The notes beneath the pieces were generated by a model. That model did not search any database and had not been told where the DNA came from. It was given only the letters and a program-made list of their open reading frames with translations. From Lutjanus erythropterus (taxonomy: Eukaryota > Chordata > Actinopteri > Lutjaniformes > Lutjanidae): a stretch of DNA of 64,000 bases. Shown here piece after piece: positions 1 through 13,406 of this stretch. A program made the translations under genes and the position numbers. How positions within the stretch are numbered: position 1 is the stretch's first letter; the number at the start of each line of letters is the position of its first letter. The DNA lies in contig CM034594.1 in assembly GCA_020091685.1 (NCBI GenBank), positions 36,457,733 through 36,521,732 of the forward strand, written 5' to 3'.

Positions 1-3000
1 AGAAAACAGTGCTGGGTAAATAACTAGCCAAATCCACCTGTATTTGGGCAAAAGACGAGCTGTTAAAAGTTGAGCAATCATCAATCTTATTTGCATGAGT
101 TAGCTGATTCGTAGCCCTTGAGATTCCCACCCCTATTTGATAGAGCTTTATTTCAGACTGTGGCTCTAGGACAATTGTAGTGATTAATATTATTAAGGAC
201 AATATATTTTTTACATAAATAAACATATTTGGACAAATGTTCTCAACCAGTTATTGTCATTTTGCCTTATTTATAATATTTACTCAGACGGGTATGCTGG
301 TATTTTCACATTTGATGTTTAGTTATATTTCAAAATTGGACTTTTAAAAATATTTCATTTTAATAAGAAAGTCCTAAAAAGTCTTACATTGAACTTGCTG
401 GTAATGTACCTTCAGATTCAAATTTATATCAGAAGCAAGATGGCCCTTCAATACACGCTGACTTTGACAACCGTTACTGTTGTCAGAACCAGCTGTTTTT
501 TCAGCAGAGCAGTAGCTGAGGTGCTAAAAGCTAGCAGCTGGACAAACTGTCAACTGTCTTCACCAATACATCTGAAAATACTGATCTGTTGACATGTAGC
601 CCACATGATTCTTTTTTTTTTTTTTTTTGCCCATCATGCCCACTACAGCTTTATAGATACGTAGTTACACAGGAGAGCTACACTTTATTGAGACATGAAA
701 CTATAGTGCTATAGTAACATGCGTCCCTAACTGACCATACTGTTATTAATGCAGCTTGCATTTCCACAGGAAGAAGAAATTATTGATTTGTCCACACCCA
801 GGGTCAGAATGCTGAGTTGATAACTGCAATGATACCAGCAAACACAGCAGGAATAGCAAGTTGGCTGTCAGTGGGACATGTACAGTAATGCTAATTAATT
901 TATACTATCCCTGTAAAAACACACTTTTGATAGATCTGGAATAAAACTACAATGGTGAAATTGTTTCTGTGGACTTGTAGGCTATGTAGTTGCCTTGACT
1001 AGACTTTGCTAATGCCATGTTAACTAAATCACCTCCTAAAATCGTCTTTAAAATAGCTGGACCCTGCAGGACAAGTAAAGTGTGTCCCCGTGATGAAACA
1101 CATACACGTTGACAGACACACATTTTGCTGCGTAAAGCCTACAGTCCATTTTAACTCTTAAATCCCAAAATCTGCTCTGAGGTTATTTACCCTAATTAAT
1201 CCACAGGCTGGCTTTAATCAACACACACACTCAAACACGCATGCACACTCACAAGTTGTATGCTGTGGCACATTCAGCTCGTGTGTTTACCAATCATAAA
1301 AGGTAAAAGGGGAAAGATAAAGAAACAAAGAATGATAGAAATGGGAAAGAAATAGAGGCAGGCAGAAAGAAAGAAAGGGAAAGGGCAACGTATTTAATCC
1401 TCTGGGAGTACATTTTAGCTGGACTAGTCTTAGGAGAGAGGATAAGAGAAAGAGAGAGAGAGAGGAGAAAACGATGACGAGTTGGTGTACTGAGGGAGTC
1501 AACTTGGTGTCCTCAATCCAGCTAAATCCCCCATACCCTTATGTCTGCCTCCACAGTTAGGCTTCACACACACACAAACGCACACACATCACCCAGTATA
1601 AACCATAAAAATAGGCATGTCTCATACGTACTTATATTCACCTCATGCACATTTGGTAACACTGACAGCTTTCATACACCCAGTTACCTTTTCTTTGGCA
1701 CACTTTACCTGAACAGTGGAGCTATTACACAATTTCAATATTGCATTTGTGTTATCTTGTTTTTTTTCCAAAGATTTGGATGAGTGAATGAAACCAAATT
1801 GCAAAAAGGTCTATTATAAATTGTGCACGGTGTTTACAGTGTATACACATTGATGATGGACCCAGGTCTGTGGAACAAAACCAGCCCAATGGCTGATCAA
1901 AACCAGCCCAAAACCTGCCCAGTAGTCAATAAAACCGGTGCCGACAGGCGGAGAGCATAGGCACGTCATATTTGTGTGTGTTTATGTGGGCATGTGTGAC
2001 ATGTGCCAGGTCCGTGTACGTTTGTGCCTATCTGGGCTGACAAAACATAGCAAAACATTTATTTAAATGGATATGATGGTGTGTTTAACACTGTATTGTG
2101 TACAAAAGGGCACTGCACTGCTACACTTGTTTAATAAGGTGGGTTTTAAATACATGTCACTGTTGATTGGGTAACACCTGTGACCACCAAACAAGAGAAA
2201 ATGTACCTGAAAGCCTACTGCACACTGTTGTGCACCGTTTTGAGGAAACAGACACGGTAGCAAAGTGGTGCACCGTGTTTTCAGATTGAAAGTGCTCCTG
2301 GTCAGTTTGGTTGGATAATTATTTTGTTTAAAATATGTATGTGTATGTATAGATATTGTGAATGTAATTTGCATGCAAAGCATAGGTGCACCTGACCAGC
2401 AGACAAAAAAATCATCCCGCTGTAACACTCACACAGTTGTGGCAGAAAAACACAAACCTGGCAACCCTGGACTGCGCTCAAATCTGTTGCCATGATAAGC
2501 AAAATATTGTGCAGCTTACAGGCCGCTGTGAAGATGGTTTTGTTGTGAGAGAACTTGTGATGTCGTAATGTGTGATTTTCAAATTTACCATATTCCAGGC
2601 TAGGGTTTAGGCATGTGCACAATTTTCCAGTCACCCATCAACCAGTGATTGCTTGTATATTTGTGCAAGTGTGTGTGCCCCTCCCTAGTTTCAGGTGGGA
2701 GATGTGTGAGAGCACCTAGTTGGCGATGTTACATATGCTATGTAGTTTGCTACATCCATTTGCTCCGTTGACTGGATAAACAAAATGAACTGAAGATACA
2801 ACCGTGCACCTTCTGTATTCAGGTTTCTCTTTTGCTGAACTGAGCACTTATTTGCCTCATTGACTCACTGTAAAACACCCTTCATCCAAACTCCACAGAA
2901 ATACAAAACTCACCAAAACAGTCACTGTTAGTCGTTTCACTGTTCCAGCAATCACCAGCTCTGGTTTGGTTGAATTAAATCTTTAATTCACCATGTTAGA

Positions 3001-6000
3001 TGTGAAAATATTCTGTCTCTACAGACTGTTTTCCTCTCACTCATTCTTTGGCTCATTAGATGCGTACTGTGCCACTGTGCGGTCATTCAGAACATTAGAT
3101 TAGCAAAATAAAATGACAAAAATCTCTCCCCAAAAAATGATGGACACTAATCACAGATAACTGGTATATTCATCCAATTTCCCACCCATAGTATAGACGG
3201 AGTGATTCATGAAGACTCTACAAAGAGCATCATTGATTGTGTCATTGTGGAAATGGCAGTCGTTAAAAAACAAAGGATGAAAGTACCAATTTTTGCTGGT
3301 GCCCAAACTGGACTGGACTAGAACTGAGGCCCTGGTGCGATTTAGGAATTTACCCCCCATGTCTGCGTTTTGTGTGGTGCATTTGCATGGGATAAATGGA
3401 ATTTGTGTTTCACTCAAATTTATTGACCAAATCCTAGGAATTATCTGCAGATATCATTAAAACCTAATGGGTCTCCATGCTGAGTAGCTAGATGAGCCTC
3501 CTCAGTTTGAGCCCAAAATGCTATCAGAGTCCTCATTAATGCGTTTCACTGCAGCCTCCATAATTTAGGAAGCGAAGGAACAGAAAATCAAGGACTGATT
3601 GTAAAAAAGACTCAAATTAATGCAATGCTGATTCACAACCTCCTAATATAATTAGGTGGCCTCTGTATTTGGCAAAATGACACCACAGACAGTCTCCGCT
3701 GTTATTCAAAATCACAGGAGGATTCCAGGTAATACTAAACCCAGGGGGAGAAGATGAAGGGGAAGATGACAGGGTTCTTTCTGTCTCAAAATTAGTCAAT
3801 GGTGATTCATGACCTACTTAGCCTTTATTTAATTTCATGAAGCAAATATATTTAATTATGTGTCACATCCTAAGCACATAGCTGAGGCACTATTTTCCTA
3901 CAACAAACGAAAAACATGTTTCTGTTTAGTCTAAATAATAAAGTGGGTCTGGTAGTTCCAAGGCAGTCACATAATAAATATTGCTAATAAGAACAAAGCC
4001 AACCACCTCATCTGTAACACAAATGTACCTCTAAGCCATTTATTTACAGTATCTGGTACACCAGAATAATAATGAACAGATATCCTTACAATTGAATGCT
4101 ATGTAATGTAATGTTCCTGCAATGAATCCTACCTTAGGATGCTTATGTTGGTCTGCATTTGTTGAGATTGTGTCAGAGAGTTGGTTCAATTGTGTGATAG
4201 ATTTTGGAGACTGTAGTCTGTGGTGCTGTCGGAGTGGAGCTGTATTAGGCTGAAAAGATTTATTTTTTTTCTGTTATTTTGTCCAGGGGGAAAGCAGCAT
4301 TTTCAGGGTTTGTATAATAGAAACCATGATGCTCAATTAACTCCAGTCGCTGTCAGAGCAATGGCAACAGACACAATTTTCTCTGATTAATTAACCATGG
4401 CAGAGAACTGAGCAGTCTGTCTGCGTAGAAGCTTTATTCAGTGACTGATTTCAAGTGTTTCACTTCAAATTATCCTAGATTGTGACAAAGTGACATCCAG
4501 CAGCCTTAACTGAGATCTCTCTTCTCTTTGGAGACGTGTCAGTAACCACAGCTGATCAGAAAAATAGTTCGCTGTGATGTAATGGCCACACTCCTTCAGT
4601 TAGCCTGAGAGGAAATGATTTCTGGTATATCTTGGTCAACTCTTTTTGCTCCTTTTGCTATTCCTGATTTTGTCACACCCCAAAAATGATGTTTTGGGAC
4701 TAGAATTACCTTTTCCCGTTACCCCTACCATATGAAAGTCAAAATGCAGAGATCATTACAGCAATACCAATTTTAAACTTGATTTAGCCCTAACAACTTC
4801 TTTTCAAAATCTTTTCAAGGCTGGTTTGTGCAAAATTGATCATCCGGGGTTTACTGATTACATAGAAGTGTTTTCTCAGGCTGTGTATTGGCAAGAATCT
4901 GGTAATTCGATATGTATATTGCATTTAGGGCTGCATGACATGGTAAAAAAGTCATATTGTGATTATTCTGACTGAAACTGCAATTGCGATATGCAATAGT
5001 TAGTGGGAATAATAATTTTTGCAGTACAAGTTTAATTTTTTTCTGAGACAAATCTATTAAAATTATTTGTAAGTGATATTTGCTGGGGTCTGTACATAAC
5101 AAACATATTTTCTTTCATCTGGAGAACAACAATTTTAGGCCAGGGCATCTTACTCTCGGAGTGGAGAAACTGCAGTGAATCTGCTGTATTATATCTTGTG
5201 GTGATCACGCAGTGTGAAAACATGACCACCCTCCTCCGCTTCTGTCTCTGTCTGTGACTCATGTTGCTTATCCTGTTGTCGCTGAGCTCAGGCCGCGTCC
5301 TCTAAACCATTGATCTCAGCTGTTTTCCCACGTTTGTTCATCCCCTCTCTCTGGCTTCACACACATACAGTGCATACACTTAGTGTCCACTCAAAAGCAC
5401 TTTAGTATTTCCTGTCAGACACACACTCATCTGGGCATTTTCTTTCTCCCTTTCGTCTTCATGCACAGCTGATGCTGACACAGCTTTTTGACTCATACAA
5501 CATACACACAGGGTGGGCAGAGTGTTGCGATAGAGAGTCGGAGAGAAGGAGGAGTAGTGGAGAAGGAAAGTCCAAGAAAGGAGAGTGCAGAAGAGGAAGG
5601 GATAGGAGTGGGGAAGCGAGACACAAATGCGAAGGTGGAAGGAGAGTCTAGAGAGGTTTTAAGGATAAATAGACTGTGGGCAGAACAAATGAAGGGAGTG
5701 AGGAAAGCAAGCTTATCGAGTCAAGCATCTTAGGAGAAGTACAGTGTATCCCTTCTACACCATCTTTTACTTGAAGTTAAATCTCTGTTCAGGACTTAAC
5801 CTGAAAGGTCTGTTACGTTTATTTCTTACACACAGTGTCATACAAACATCCATAGTGGGGGTTGGATTTTTCTAGCAGCTAACTGGGAGTCCCTACCTAC
5901 ATATGAGGTCTCTGCTGCAGTGTAGCCATGGTAGCATGAAAAGCCTAGACATGTCCAAAAATCCCAGTGAGGATGTGTGTTTGTCTGCGTGTGTGTCTAT

Positions 6001-6376
6001 ATGTGGACTGGTGTTGATTTGACTTGTATGTTCCAGAGGCCTTTACACAAATATACTGCAGTACTGAGATACCAAAGCAGATTGTGTTTGAGAAACAGCA
6101 TTCATATTTGCACATGAGTTGTATGTCTGTGTTATTGTGACAGAGCCAGAGACTGTAAATTTGAACCTGTGTGTGAGTGTAGGAATGAAAAAAATGATAT
6201 TAGTAAGTATATTCCTCATTGTAAATACTTCCAAATTAATTAGTTTCCTGTACTCATCACTACTCATGTCAGATACTGGAATTGAATCCTCAAGGTTTCT
6301 TCTGTTAATGAGTCACGTTTCCAAAGAAAAAGCTGTTGCCATTTTCTCTTGACATTATAGCTGCATAATATCAACA
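1..6376. other. Noncoding stretch, probable 5' intron or upstream flank
   Basis: No exon or RNA gene could be supported here. The short open frames are low-complexity or have no family resemblance. The stretch holds a T-run near 612-628, purine-rich low-complexity DNA at about 1300-1480 and 5530-5710, short CA runs, and one dispersed repeat listed separately. The part from about 3420 to 4480 looks unique and rich in TAAT-type motifs, unlike the repeat-laden DNA that follows. If the first fchsd2 exon lies left of the window, this is intron; I could not find that exon here. Confidence 0.5.
4925..5230 (+). repeat. Dispersed repeat, family A, copy 1
   Basis: This segment resembles 51723-51975 in the same orientation. 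Both start with a gctg(c/a)-type end, pass through an AT-rich stretch, and share the block 'ctgggg/atctgtacaaaacaaacat' followed by a 'ctggagaa' block and a 'ggccagggcatct' or 'ggctggggcatct' block in the same order. That shared order over about 250 bp points to an old interspersed element, probably a non-autonomous DNA transposon. No coding capacity is visible and I cannot name the family. Confidence 0.6.
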
Positions 6377-6420
6377 GGCGCTGGGACTTAGTTGGTTGAA
6401 GTACCTTTCTAGTAAACATA
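6377..6420 (+). pseudogene. tRNA-Thr fragment (5' half)
   Basis: The 5' acceptor strand, D arm and anticodon region of the tRNA-Thr(AGT) unit are recognisable (ggcgctg, then cttagttggtt, then tctagtaaaca). The sequence then diverges and has no T arm, so it cannot form a tRNA. It lies just upstream of another degenerate copy and belongs to the same local cluster. Confidence 0.7.
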
Positions 6421-6530
6421 CAAAGCCCCAGTGGTGGATTAGGTATGGGGATGTTTATGTGATTACAGTCAGTGTCTTTTTAACATTTTAACAAGCAATT
6501 ATATCACTGTTCTCTGATTGGCTGCCACAG

Positions 6531-6604
6531 GGTGCTATGGCTTAGTTGGTTAAAGCACCTCTCTAGTAGACAGGAGATCCTGGGTTTGAATTCCAGCAGG
6601 GCCT
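6531..6604 (+). pseudogene. Degenerate tRNA-Thr(AGT) copy
   Basis: A full 74-nt copy of the tRNA-Thr unit, keeping anticodon AGT, but the acceptor strands ggtgcta and cagggcc no longer pair well, the anticodon stem is disturbed, and the B box carries changes (gggtttgaattcc). Its flanks resemble those of the intact gene at 8479: upstream 'tgattggctgccaca' and downstream 'ggtaaatgtgaagtgctgacct'. This indicates local duplication followed by decay. Confidence 0.8.
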
Positions 6605-6889
6605 TTTCTCCAGGCCAGTGCAGTTATCCATGGGGAGATTGTGGACCAGAGAAAGGTAAATGTGAAGTGCTGACCTCTTGCTGATAAACTACTAAGACTT
6701 ACTAACCCCTATTAATGCTGAATTACACCTCCACTTCTTCATATCTGAACTGCTGTGCAAATATAAAGACAATAGGTTATAAAATATATACAAGATTGAT
6801 GTATTTATCATTATACAACAGAGCTGCGAAAGTTTGATATAGTTTTCCTTTTGCCACTCATAAACTTTTACATTGTGGAGTACTGCTGA

Positions 6890-7640
6890 GGATGAATTAA
6901 GTAGCCTCTTGGCCTGAGGGAAGAAGCTTCAATCCTGTGGTAGGGCAGCAAAGACTACTGGATCTCTGGCCTTACAGCTGCGGGGTGAGCAGGCCGTGGC
7001 TGAGGTTGTGTCCTTTGGGCTCTGCTCAGGTGCCTCACCTCCCTGATATCTGATGCTTGGTAGCTGGGTACCAATGATGTTCTTGGAGAGTTTGATCACC
7101 CAGTGCAGCGTCTTCCTGTCCTGGGCCATATACATCACATACCACTTTGTAATGTTTCCAGTCGGGATGCTTTCTGTTACTCCTTTGTAGAAGCTGACAA
7201 GAACTTAATATGGGAATTCTTGCCCTCTTAGGTTTCTTTAAGGAATACAGCTGTTTCTGAGGCTTGCTGACGAGTGTGGAGATGTGTGATACCCATGACA
7301 GCTTTTCTGTGATGTTGATTCCTAGAAACCTAAAACTGTTCACCTGCTCCACCTCAGCTCCACTGACAGGGGTATGTGTCTCCTTTTTCCAAAAATCAAC
7401 AATCAGCTCTGTGGTTTTGTTGATGTTGAGCAGAAGATTGTTTTCTGTGCACCGCTCTGCAAGACTGTTGATAATCCTCACAAGATGAAGTCTCACCGTT
7501 GTATGAAATCCGGCTGATGTTTCCGTAAACTTCACAATAGAGTTTTCTCCATGTCAGGGGTTGCAGTTTTGGCTGCACAGTTTGAACAGCAGGGGCTGAG
7601 CATACAGCCCTGTGGGCAGAGTGGAGAAGGTGAGACCGCC
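6890..7640 (-). mobile_element. Decayed non-LTR retrotransposon (LINE) reverse transcriptase 3' part
   Basis: Read on the minus strand, the DNA encodes a broken LINE reverse transcriptase. Near 7600-7560 a frame reads a Gly-Cys-x-x-Ser-Pro-Leu-Leu-Phe type block. At 7535-7035 a 166-codon frame carries the downstream blocks ENNLLLNINKT, ELIVDFWKKETHTP, VNSFRFLGINITEKLSWVSHI and QLYSLKK, which are typical of vertebrate CR1/L2/Rex1-type elements. The reading changes frame at least twice (7578-7396, 7535-7035, 7138-6929), so the element is dead. The 5' half and endonuclease domain are absent, as expected for a 5'-truncated insertion. A 'gaactttattaatcctgaagg' block near 8050 resembles the 3' tail of such fish elements but may be a separate insertion. 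Confidence 0.85.
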
Positions 7641-8478
7641 AAGTCCAGAAAGTTAATTATTATTTATTATAATGATTATATAATTATTATTAATCACATA
7701 CAGCAAAACGAAAAAGGTTTTCATGCCCTCTGGCTGCTCATCTTCAACTCTGTGTGATATACAGTTTCTGCTAACTTAGCTCCTGTTAGTGGGCAATGGA
7801 ACCGGGCTCAGGACCGAACACAGCTTCCAAGACCGACAGGAAATACAATAATGAGGTTATTTATTTCCTGATGGACACATAGCTTTACTTGTTACTTAAG
7901 TAGTTACTTTAACCTCTAACTGTAGTGCTGTTAGCTAGTGAGCTTAGTCAGACATGTAGTGAAGTTACCTGGCACAGCCCTGGGTGCCAGGAGCCAGACC
8001 TGGCCAGAAAACCACATTTGTACTGTATAAAATAAGATAGATAAGAGAGAACTTTATTAATCCTGAAGGAAATTCTAAAGTTATTTCTTTAGCTTATTCT
8101 TATTTCCTGACGTCAACCCACTGTTGGTCTTGGAGGCTGTGAACGGTCCCACTCTTGCTGCGATCACTGGGACCACCCAGTCCGCAAAGAGTCAGCTGAG
8201 ACCACTGTAGCTGCATAGTGCAGGGGGCATAATACACATTCAGCACTCTTGGCTGCCGCTAACACCAATCAATATCCATGACAAGTCCCTCTGTATCTGT
8301 CTGTTTTAGAGGAAACATATGCGGAAGCAAATAGCATTGTAGTTTCCATTTCATGTTGATTTAAGATGTGATTAATCACTCTTTGTTTCATATCATTATA
8401 CATTAAATATCTCTGGGTTTAGCCTGTGATTTCAGCAAATAAGCAATTTCATCACTGCTCTGTGATTGGCTGCCACAT

Positions 8479-8552
8479 GGCGCTGTGGCTTAGTTGGTTA
8501 AAGCGCCTGTCTAGTAAACAGGAGATCCTGGGTTCGAATCCCAGCAGTGCCT
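8479..8552 (+). tRNA. tRNA-Thr, anticodon AGT (copy 1)
   Basis: The 74 nt fold into a complete cloverleaf. The acceptor stem is ggcgctg with cagtgcc (one G-U pair) and the discriminator base is T. The D arm is gcttagttggttaaagc. The anticodon stem cctgt/acagg encloses loop ctAGTaa, and the T arm is ctggg-ttcgaat-cccag. Internal promoter boxes are intact: A box tggcttagttgg and B box ggttcgaatcc. Four T residues directly follow the acceptor stem and suit RNA polymerase III termination. The sequence closely matches vertebrate nuclear tRNA-Thr(AGT), which reads ACU and, with inosine at position 34, ACC. It is one of four identical intact copies in the window. Confidence 0.96.
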
Positions 8553-11037
8553 TTTCTCCAATGAAGTCCTGGAATACTTGTTGGTGTTGTTAATGAGGGG
8601 AAAGGTCAATGTGAAGTGCTGACCTAGACTAAACTAGAGACCTACTGATATCTCTCAACAGTGCATTGCATGCTAGCCATACCCACATGTGTAATTCAGT
8701 GGACCTCAGGTTGCTTCTGTCACACCCCCCCATCCCACATTTATTTCCCCTACTAATTAAACTTGGTTTCACTCTTATGTTTTCCCCTGTTCATCCACTA
8801 CCCCCCTTGCAATGGCCCTATGACCCACCATGGCGCCCAGCTCCACAGTTTGAAAACCACTGGTCTGATTCAAGGACAGAGCTCTTTTGCAATTTTGCAG
8901 AGCATGCATTGTTACCACAAAACCAATGCAAAACTAACCAAAAGGTGCTTGAAATGAACAGGTAGACATATTTCCTCAGTGACTTTCCTGGAATTTACAC
9001 TATTCAGCTTGAAATTGGAGAAGTACTGATATGCCTAACAAAGCTTAAAAAAAAAAAATAGATGCTTGGTCCCGTAAAGTAAAGATTCCACTGTAGGCTT
9101 TTAAATTGAAATCACAAGACCTAAAATGTTTCTTTTTCTATTTTCCACTCAGAGAACCTTGATTAGTTCTTGCCAGACCTTCAAAAGCATTACTCCACAT
9201 TGCTTCTCTTGTCTTCAGCCTTCGGCACTCTGCAAAAACATATGCCAAAATTCTGTCTGAATCTCTTTTTGTACTTGATTGCACAACGGCTCTTTGAAGT
9301 CTCTGTCATGTTTTGTGTGGCTCCAAAACATGGGGATCAGTTATCATCACTGTGAAGGGCACTGAATTATCATTGAACCACTTGACCGATGAAACTTCAG
9401 TGACACTGACCTAAGACCATGCCCTCACGTACTTGTCAAAATTTTTTGTTCAAACATTAAAAACTGTCACAGAGAGTAAAACTCAAACCCATAGGAACTT
9501 TATCACTGCTCATAAAAACTGCATCAGCCCTAGATTTCAACTTCTAGATTTTTTTCCATGTGATATCATAAATCATAAACCAGAGTTTTCTTGGTGTTGC
9601 TTAATACATCAGGCAGTTGACTTAGGTCACATCCAGACAGAATTAGGCACTGTGGCATTTAGCTGCAGGGTTGTGCAAGCAATGTGGGAGGTTGTTATTT
9701 GTGTGTAGAACATAACCTTCTCGTATGCCTGGGCAATATTTACCTTGCAAGGTAGTTAGATCACACGAGAATCCATGTTGCCAGACTTCAAGTTGTGTGA
9801 TGACAGCGAGAAGCATCCATGGAAGCATTGATTTGATTAAACCATCACTTTAGACATGATAGACAGATGGTTCATCCAGTCACCTGGAAGTATTTTTTTT
9901 TTAAGTGCTTGCCGTTTTCCAAAGAGTTTCTAAGGATGACTTCCCAGATGGTCTTGGCTACCTGGCGTGTCAGGTGAGGGCAATATAGCTAAAAAGTCTA
10001 TCATAGTAGAGACGTTTTATATCTGTAGATAATTATCAACCATATCACTTGTGACTGGTGGCATGTCATGGAAGCAGCTAAAGTGATTTAAAAAAGTTGG
10101 TATCTGCTTATGGCAGTTCATACTACCAATAGTTGTCCATCCATCTATATCCTGGGAGTCAGGTCACGGTGGCAGCAGGCCTTATCAGGTCTTATCAGCT
10201 TCTCTACCTCAGCTGGCTCCTTTGGATGCAGCACTTATACTCCAAGCTCAATCCAAATGTGCCAACGGGACAACCCACCAACACACCTGTTAAATGAATG
10301 GCTGTTTGTGTGTAACACATAGTTCCTACGAATATGATAAGCTGTGTATGAGCGAGGATGGGAGTGCACGTGGGTTTTCTGTTAAATGATAGGAGGTTTG
10401 TGTGTCTCTTGTATCTCTCTCATTATCAAGGGATTTACAAGCTGGTTATGAACTGGGGCGTATTTGTTTTGTGCTTTCATGGTGGATTGCATTTAATGCC
10501 TTTAAATAAAACTGTTGAATGTTTTATCAAACTTCTGTCTTATTGCTATTGATGATGTGTCTATTGCAGATGGATATCGCTGGTTTCATTAATTGTTTTA
10601 TAGCTTTATCGTCTGAATGAGAACTCCTTCAGACTCTCCACTGCGCAACCACAGCTGCATTCTCTCTCTCAAACAAAGGGACACCAACTAAAGGAATCTT
10701 CTTGGTGGCCCTATTTTACAGCATAACCACAAGGCAGGCCCAGATGTCAAAGCTGGGTACACGAGATACACAAAACAAGGACAAAACTGGAAGATTATCA
10801 TTGTTTGGTCCATGAACTCTGCCTGGATAGTGCCTGGTTTCAGGCTGACTGTGGAGCCGTCTGATCGTCAGCTCATGATTGGCCACTGCCTTAACTTTTT
10901 CCCTGCATGTCACTGTTTTTTTTTCACCATCCCCTGCGCTGCAGCCTCAACATACTACCACCATTTCAGATGAATGAGATGATGACTGGCATTTTCACCA
11001 CAATGCCTGATTCTGTCTGAATGTGTCCTTACACATA

Positions 11038-11089
11038 AAAGCCTTTCTAGTAAACAGGAGATCCTGGGTTTTAATCTCACCACTGCTGT
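11038..11089 (+). pseudogene. tRNA-Thr fragment (3' part)
   Basis: Starts in the anticodon arm (gcctttctagtaaacagg), keeps the variable region and most of the T arm (agatcctgggtt, then ttaatctcac), and ends in a changed acceptor strand. The 5' acceptor and D arm are missing, so it is a truncated relic of the same cluster. Confidence 0.7.
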
Positions 11090-12707
11090 TTCCATAGTCA
11101 GCACAATTCTACTACTATCAGTGTGATACCAGAGCTTTTCATCTATTGTGGATTAGGTACTGAAGTAGATTTTGTGTGTCTTCTCTACCCTTAATATGTC
11201 TGTAAAGATCATGTCTTTGTGCAGCTCCTTAAAGCCATTTTCAGTGTTTTAAGAAGTAGATGTCATTTAGGATCACCAATAAGGGGAGATACTTAGACAG
11301 TTCCTAACGAATCACTAAACCATTGTATCTTCTTGTTGAGTTATCCGACTCCTTGTCTGTACCAAGTACAGTGTGAATTGACTTTAAGGTTAGACGAGTA
11401 AAAAACTTGATTAAATGCCTCTGCCACTGTCACGTGGAAGTGAGGGGAATTTCTTCCCCTTTAATGCATTGCAGCTTGGGCCTGTCACACTGATTCAATT
11501 AGAGATTGGATCTACTGGACCTTCAATGGGGGAATTACATCTTAGACAGTGGCTTTAGTATTTTTCCTCTCATTGTCTTTGGGCGGTGACCCCTGCCCTC
11601 CTTAAAAACAAAACAACATATTTTATGTTGTGAATTCAGATTCATTTTTGTTTTTTTACTCAGAAACCTTTATTTTGAAAGTATACATTTGTTTCTGCTT
11701 CCATGTCTCTCAGCTTATCTGCTATGTTTTCTGTTGTTGTTACAGTGCAAAAGTCACTGATTAGGGATGGGTATTGTTAGGATTTTGTTGATATTATATT
11801 ACTTTCCATAATTTGATGCAAAAAAATAACAGCTGTGTCCTTGCTTGGTTTGTTTTGTTTACCCAGCTTAAACATCTGGGTCTGGCTGCAGTTTATGCTG
11901 TAAAATAGCAACACAAGACGCTTTCTTTGGTTTGTGTCCATGTGCATTGTTTGAGTGAGACAGGGGAGACAGCGTGCAGGCTACAGACTGACTGGGAGGA
12001 GAGATTGTTGGCAGAAAGCTGGTGAATCAGAGAAATAAAACATTATTTCCTGATTGTTACGCAGTGGTTGTGTTCTAAGCATGAATAACACCACTGCACC
12101 CCCCCCACACTGGTGTACAACTGTGTGGCTAATCACTGCAGTGCCTGATACTGTCTGAATGCAGCCTTTAGAGAGAATTAACGTTATATAAATACCTATA
12201 TCAGCATTATTTGTCCAGGAGCTTATCAGTACTCCAGTACTGATCAGTTGATACCTACTTATGTTGTGCTGTTAGGTTCATGGTGGCATTTGATTCTTTT
12301 TCTGTATTTTATGATGTTGCACTGCCTTGTCACTGTTAGGTGTATTCATTTGACCACTGTGATGTCGATAAGGACTTATTTCAGTAATTAGCCTGTTTGG
12401 AAATTAGCCAGGCTAAGTCTTAAGCTAACCAGCTAGCCCAGCTAATTTGCTCTACATTTCTGTGAACACACAATTGAACATACTCACCGCAACAGTTGTT
12501 TAGTATTCACACAGTCACACAGAGAGTACGCTGATCTCATTTTACAGTCCATAAATGCTTTTAGTTCATGCTGATTACTGGTAACAAGTCACAGATATGC
12601 AGTAAAGAGCTGAAATCCAGCAGTGGTGTGGTGAGGAGGGTAGCATTGAGATTTGACACAGGAGACTTCTGTTTATGTACAAGTACTTGTTTTGTGTAGG
12701 TTTTGTA

Positions 12708-12777
12708 TAGGTTTAATTGGTTTAAGTGCCTGTCTCATGAAGAGGAGCTCTCAGGTTTGAATCCCAGCAGCGTCTTA
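12708..12777 (+). pseudogene. Degenerate tRNA-Thr copy
   Basis: Resembles the tRNA-Thr unit from the D arm (tttaattggtttaag) through the anticodon stem (tgcctgtct) to the T arm (caggtttgaatcccagcag). The anticodon loop is destroyed (catgaagagg in place of agtaaacagg) and the acceptor stem does not pair. Confidence 0.65.
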
Positions 12778-13337
12778 ATAGTTATTTCTCTAAGTAATAA
12801 TTGGATTTATGGCGAAACCAATGAATTACTGATATAGTAAGTTCTAACTCTGGACAAGAAAGCTTGCAGAACTCTGATGAAGATGTGATTTAACTGTAAA
12901 GAGGTAAAGTCAGTGTAAGAAGATGACTGACACATTACAAAGGTCGGTTTTTGTTAGATGACCTTGACAGATATCTCAAAATAAAAAATAAAGCTAATTA
13001 TTGATTAGCTGGCTTAAACATATTCAGCTTTTTTTTTTAATGTTTAGAAACCTGCATTTTTTGTTTCAGCTTTTAGTTATCTTATATTGTCCCTCAATAC
13101 ACACATTCACACTAATGACTTGTTTCTTGTTGTAGTCTAGGCTAAAGGTGCTGTGACGCCACACCCTCACACTAAACAATAAATATCCTTACCAAACTTG
13201 AGGTTCAACCTCATTCTCAAGCTCCAAATTATTTTATCATCTTGCATGGCATTAAATTTTTTAGTTTTGTTTTTATGTGTGTGTTAAGGGGACAGGATAA
13301 CAGGTTAGCAGTCCAACTACGGATCAGAGTCTTGATA

Positions 13338-13406
13338 TGTTCAGCTTCGGTGGTTAAAGTGTCTGCCTTGTAAACAGGAGTTTCTGTATCCAAATCCCAT
13401 CTCTGA
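13338..13406 (+). pseudogene. Degenerate tRNA-Thr copy with TGT at the anticodon
   Basis: Fragments of the D arm (cggtggttaaag), anticodon arm (gtctgccttgtaaacagg) and T arm (ccaaatcccat) are recognisable, but the 5' acceptor strand and B box are lost. The anticodon position reads TGT. It is most likely a decayed member of the AGT array rather than a real Thr(TGT) gene. Confidence 0.6.

Noticed and set aside
5488-5733. 81-codon Glu/Lys-rich open frame
   Set aside because: Purine-rich low-complexity sequence with no homology block and no splice or promoter support.
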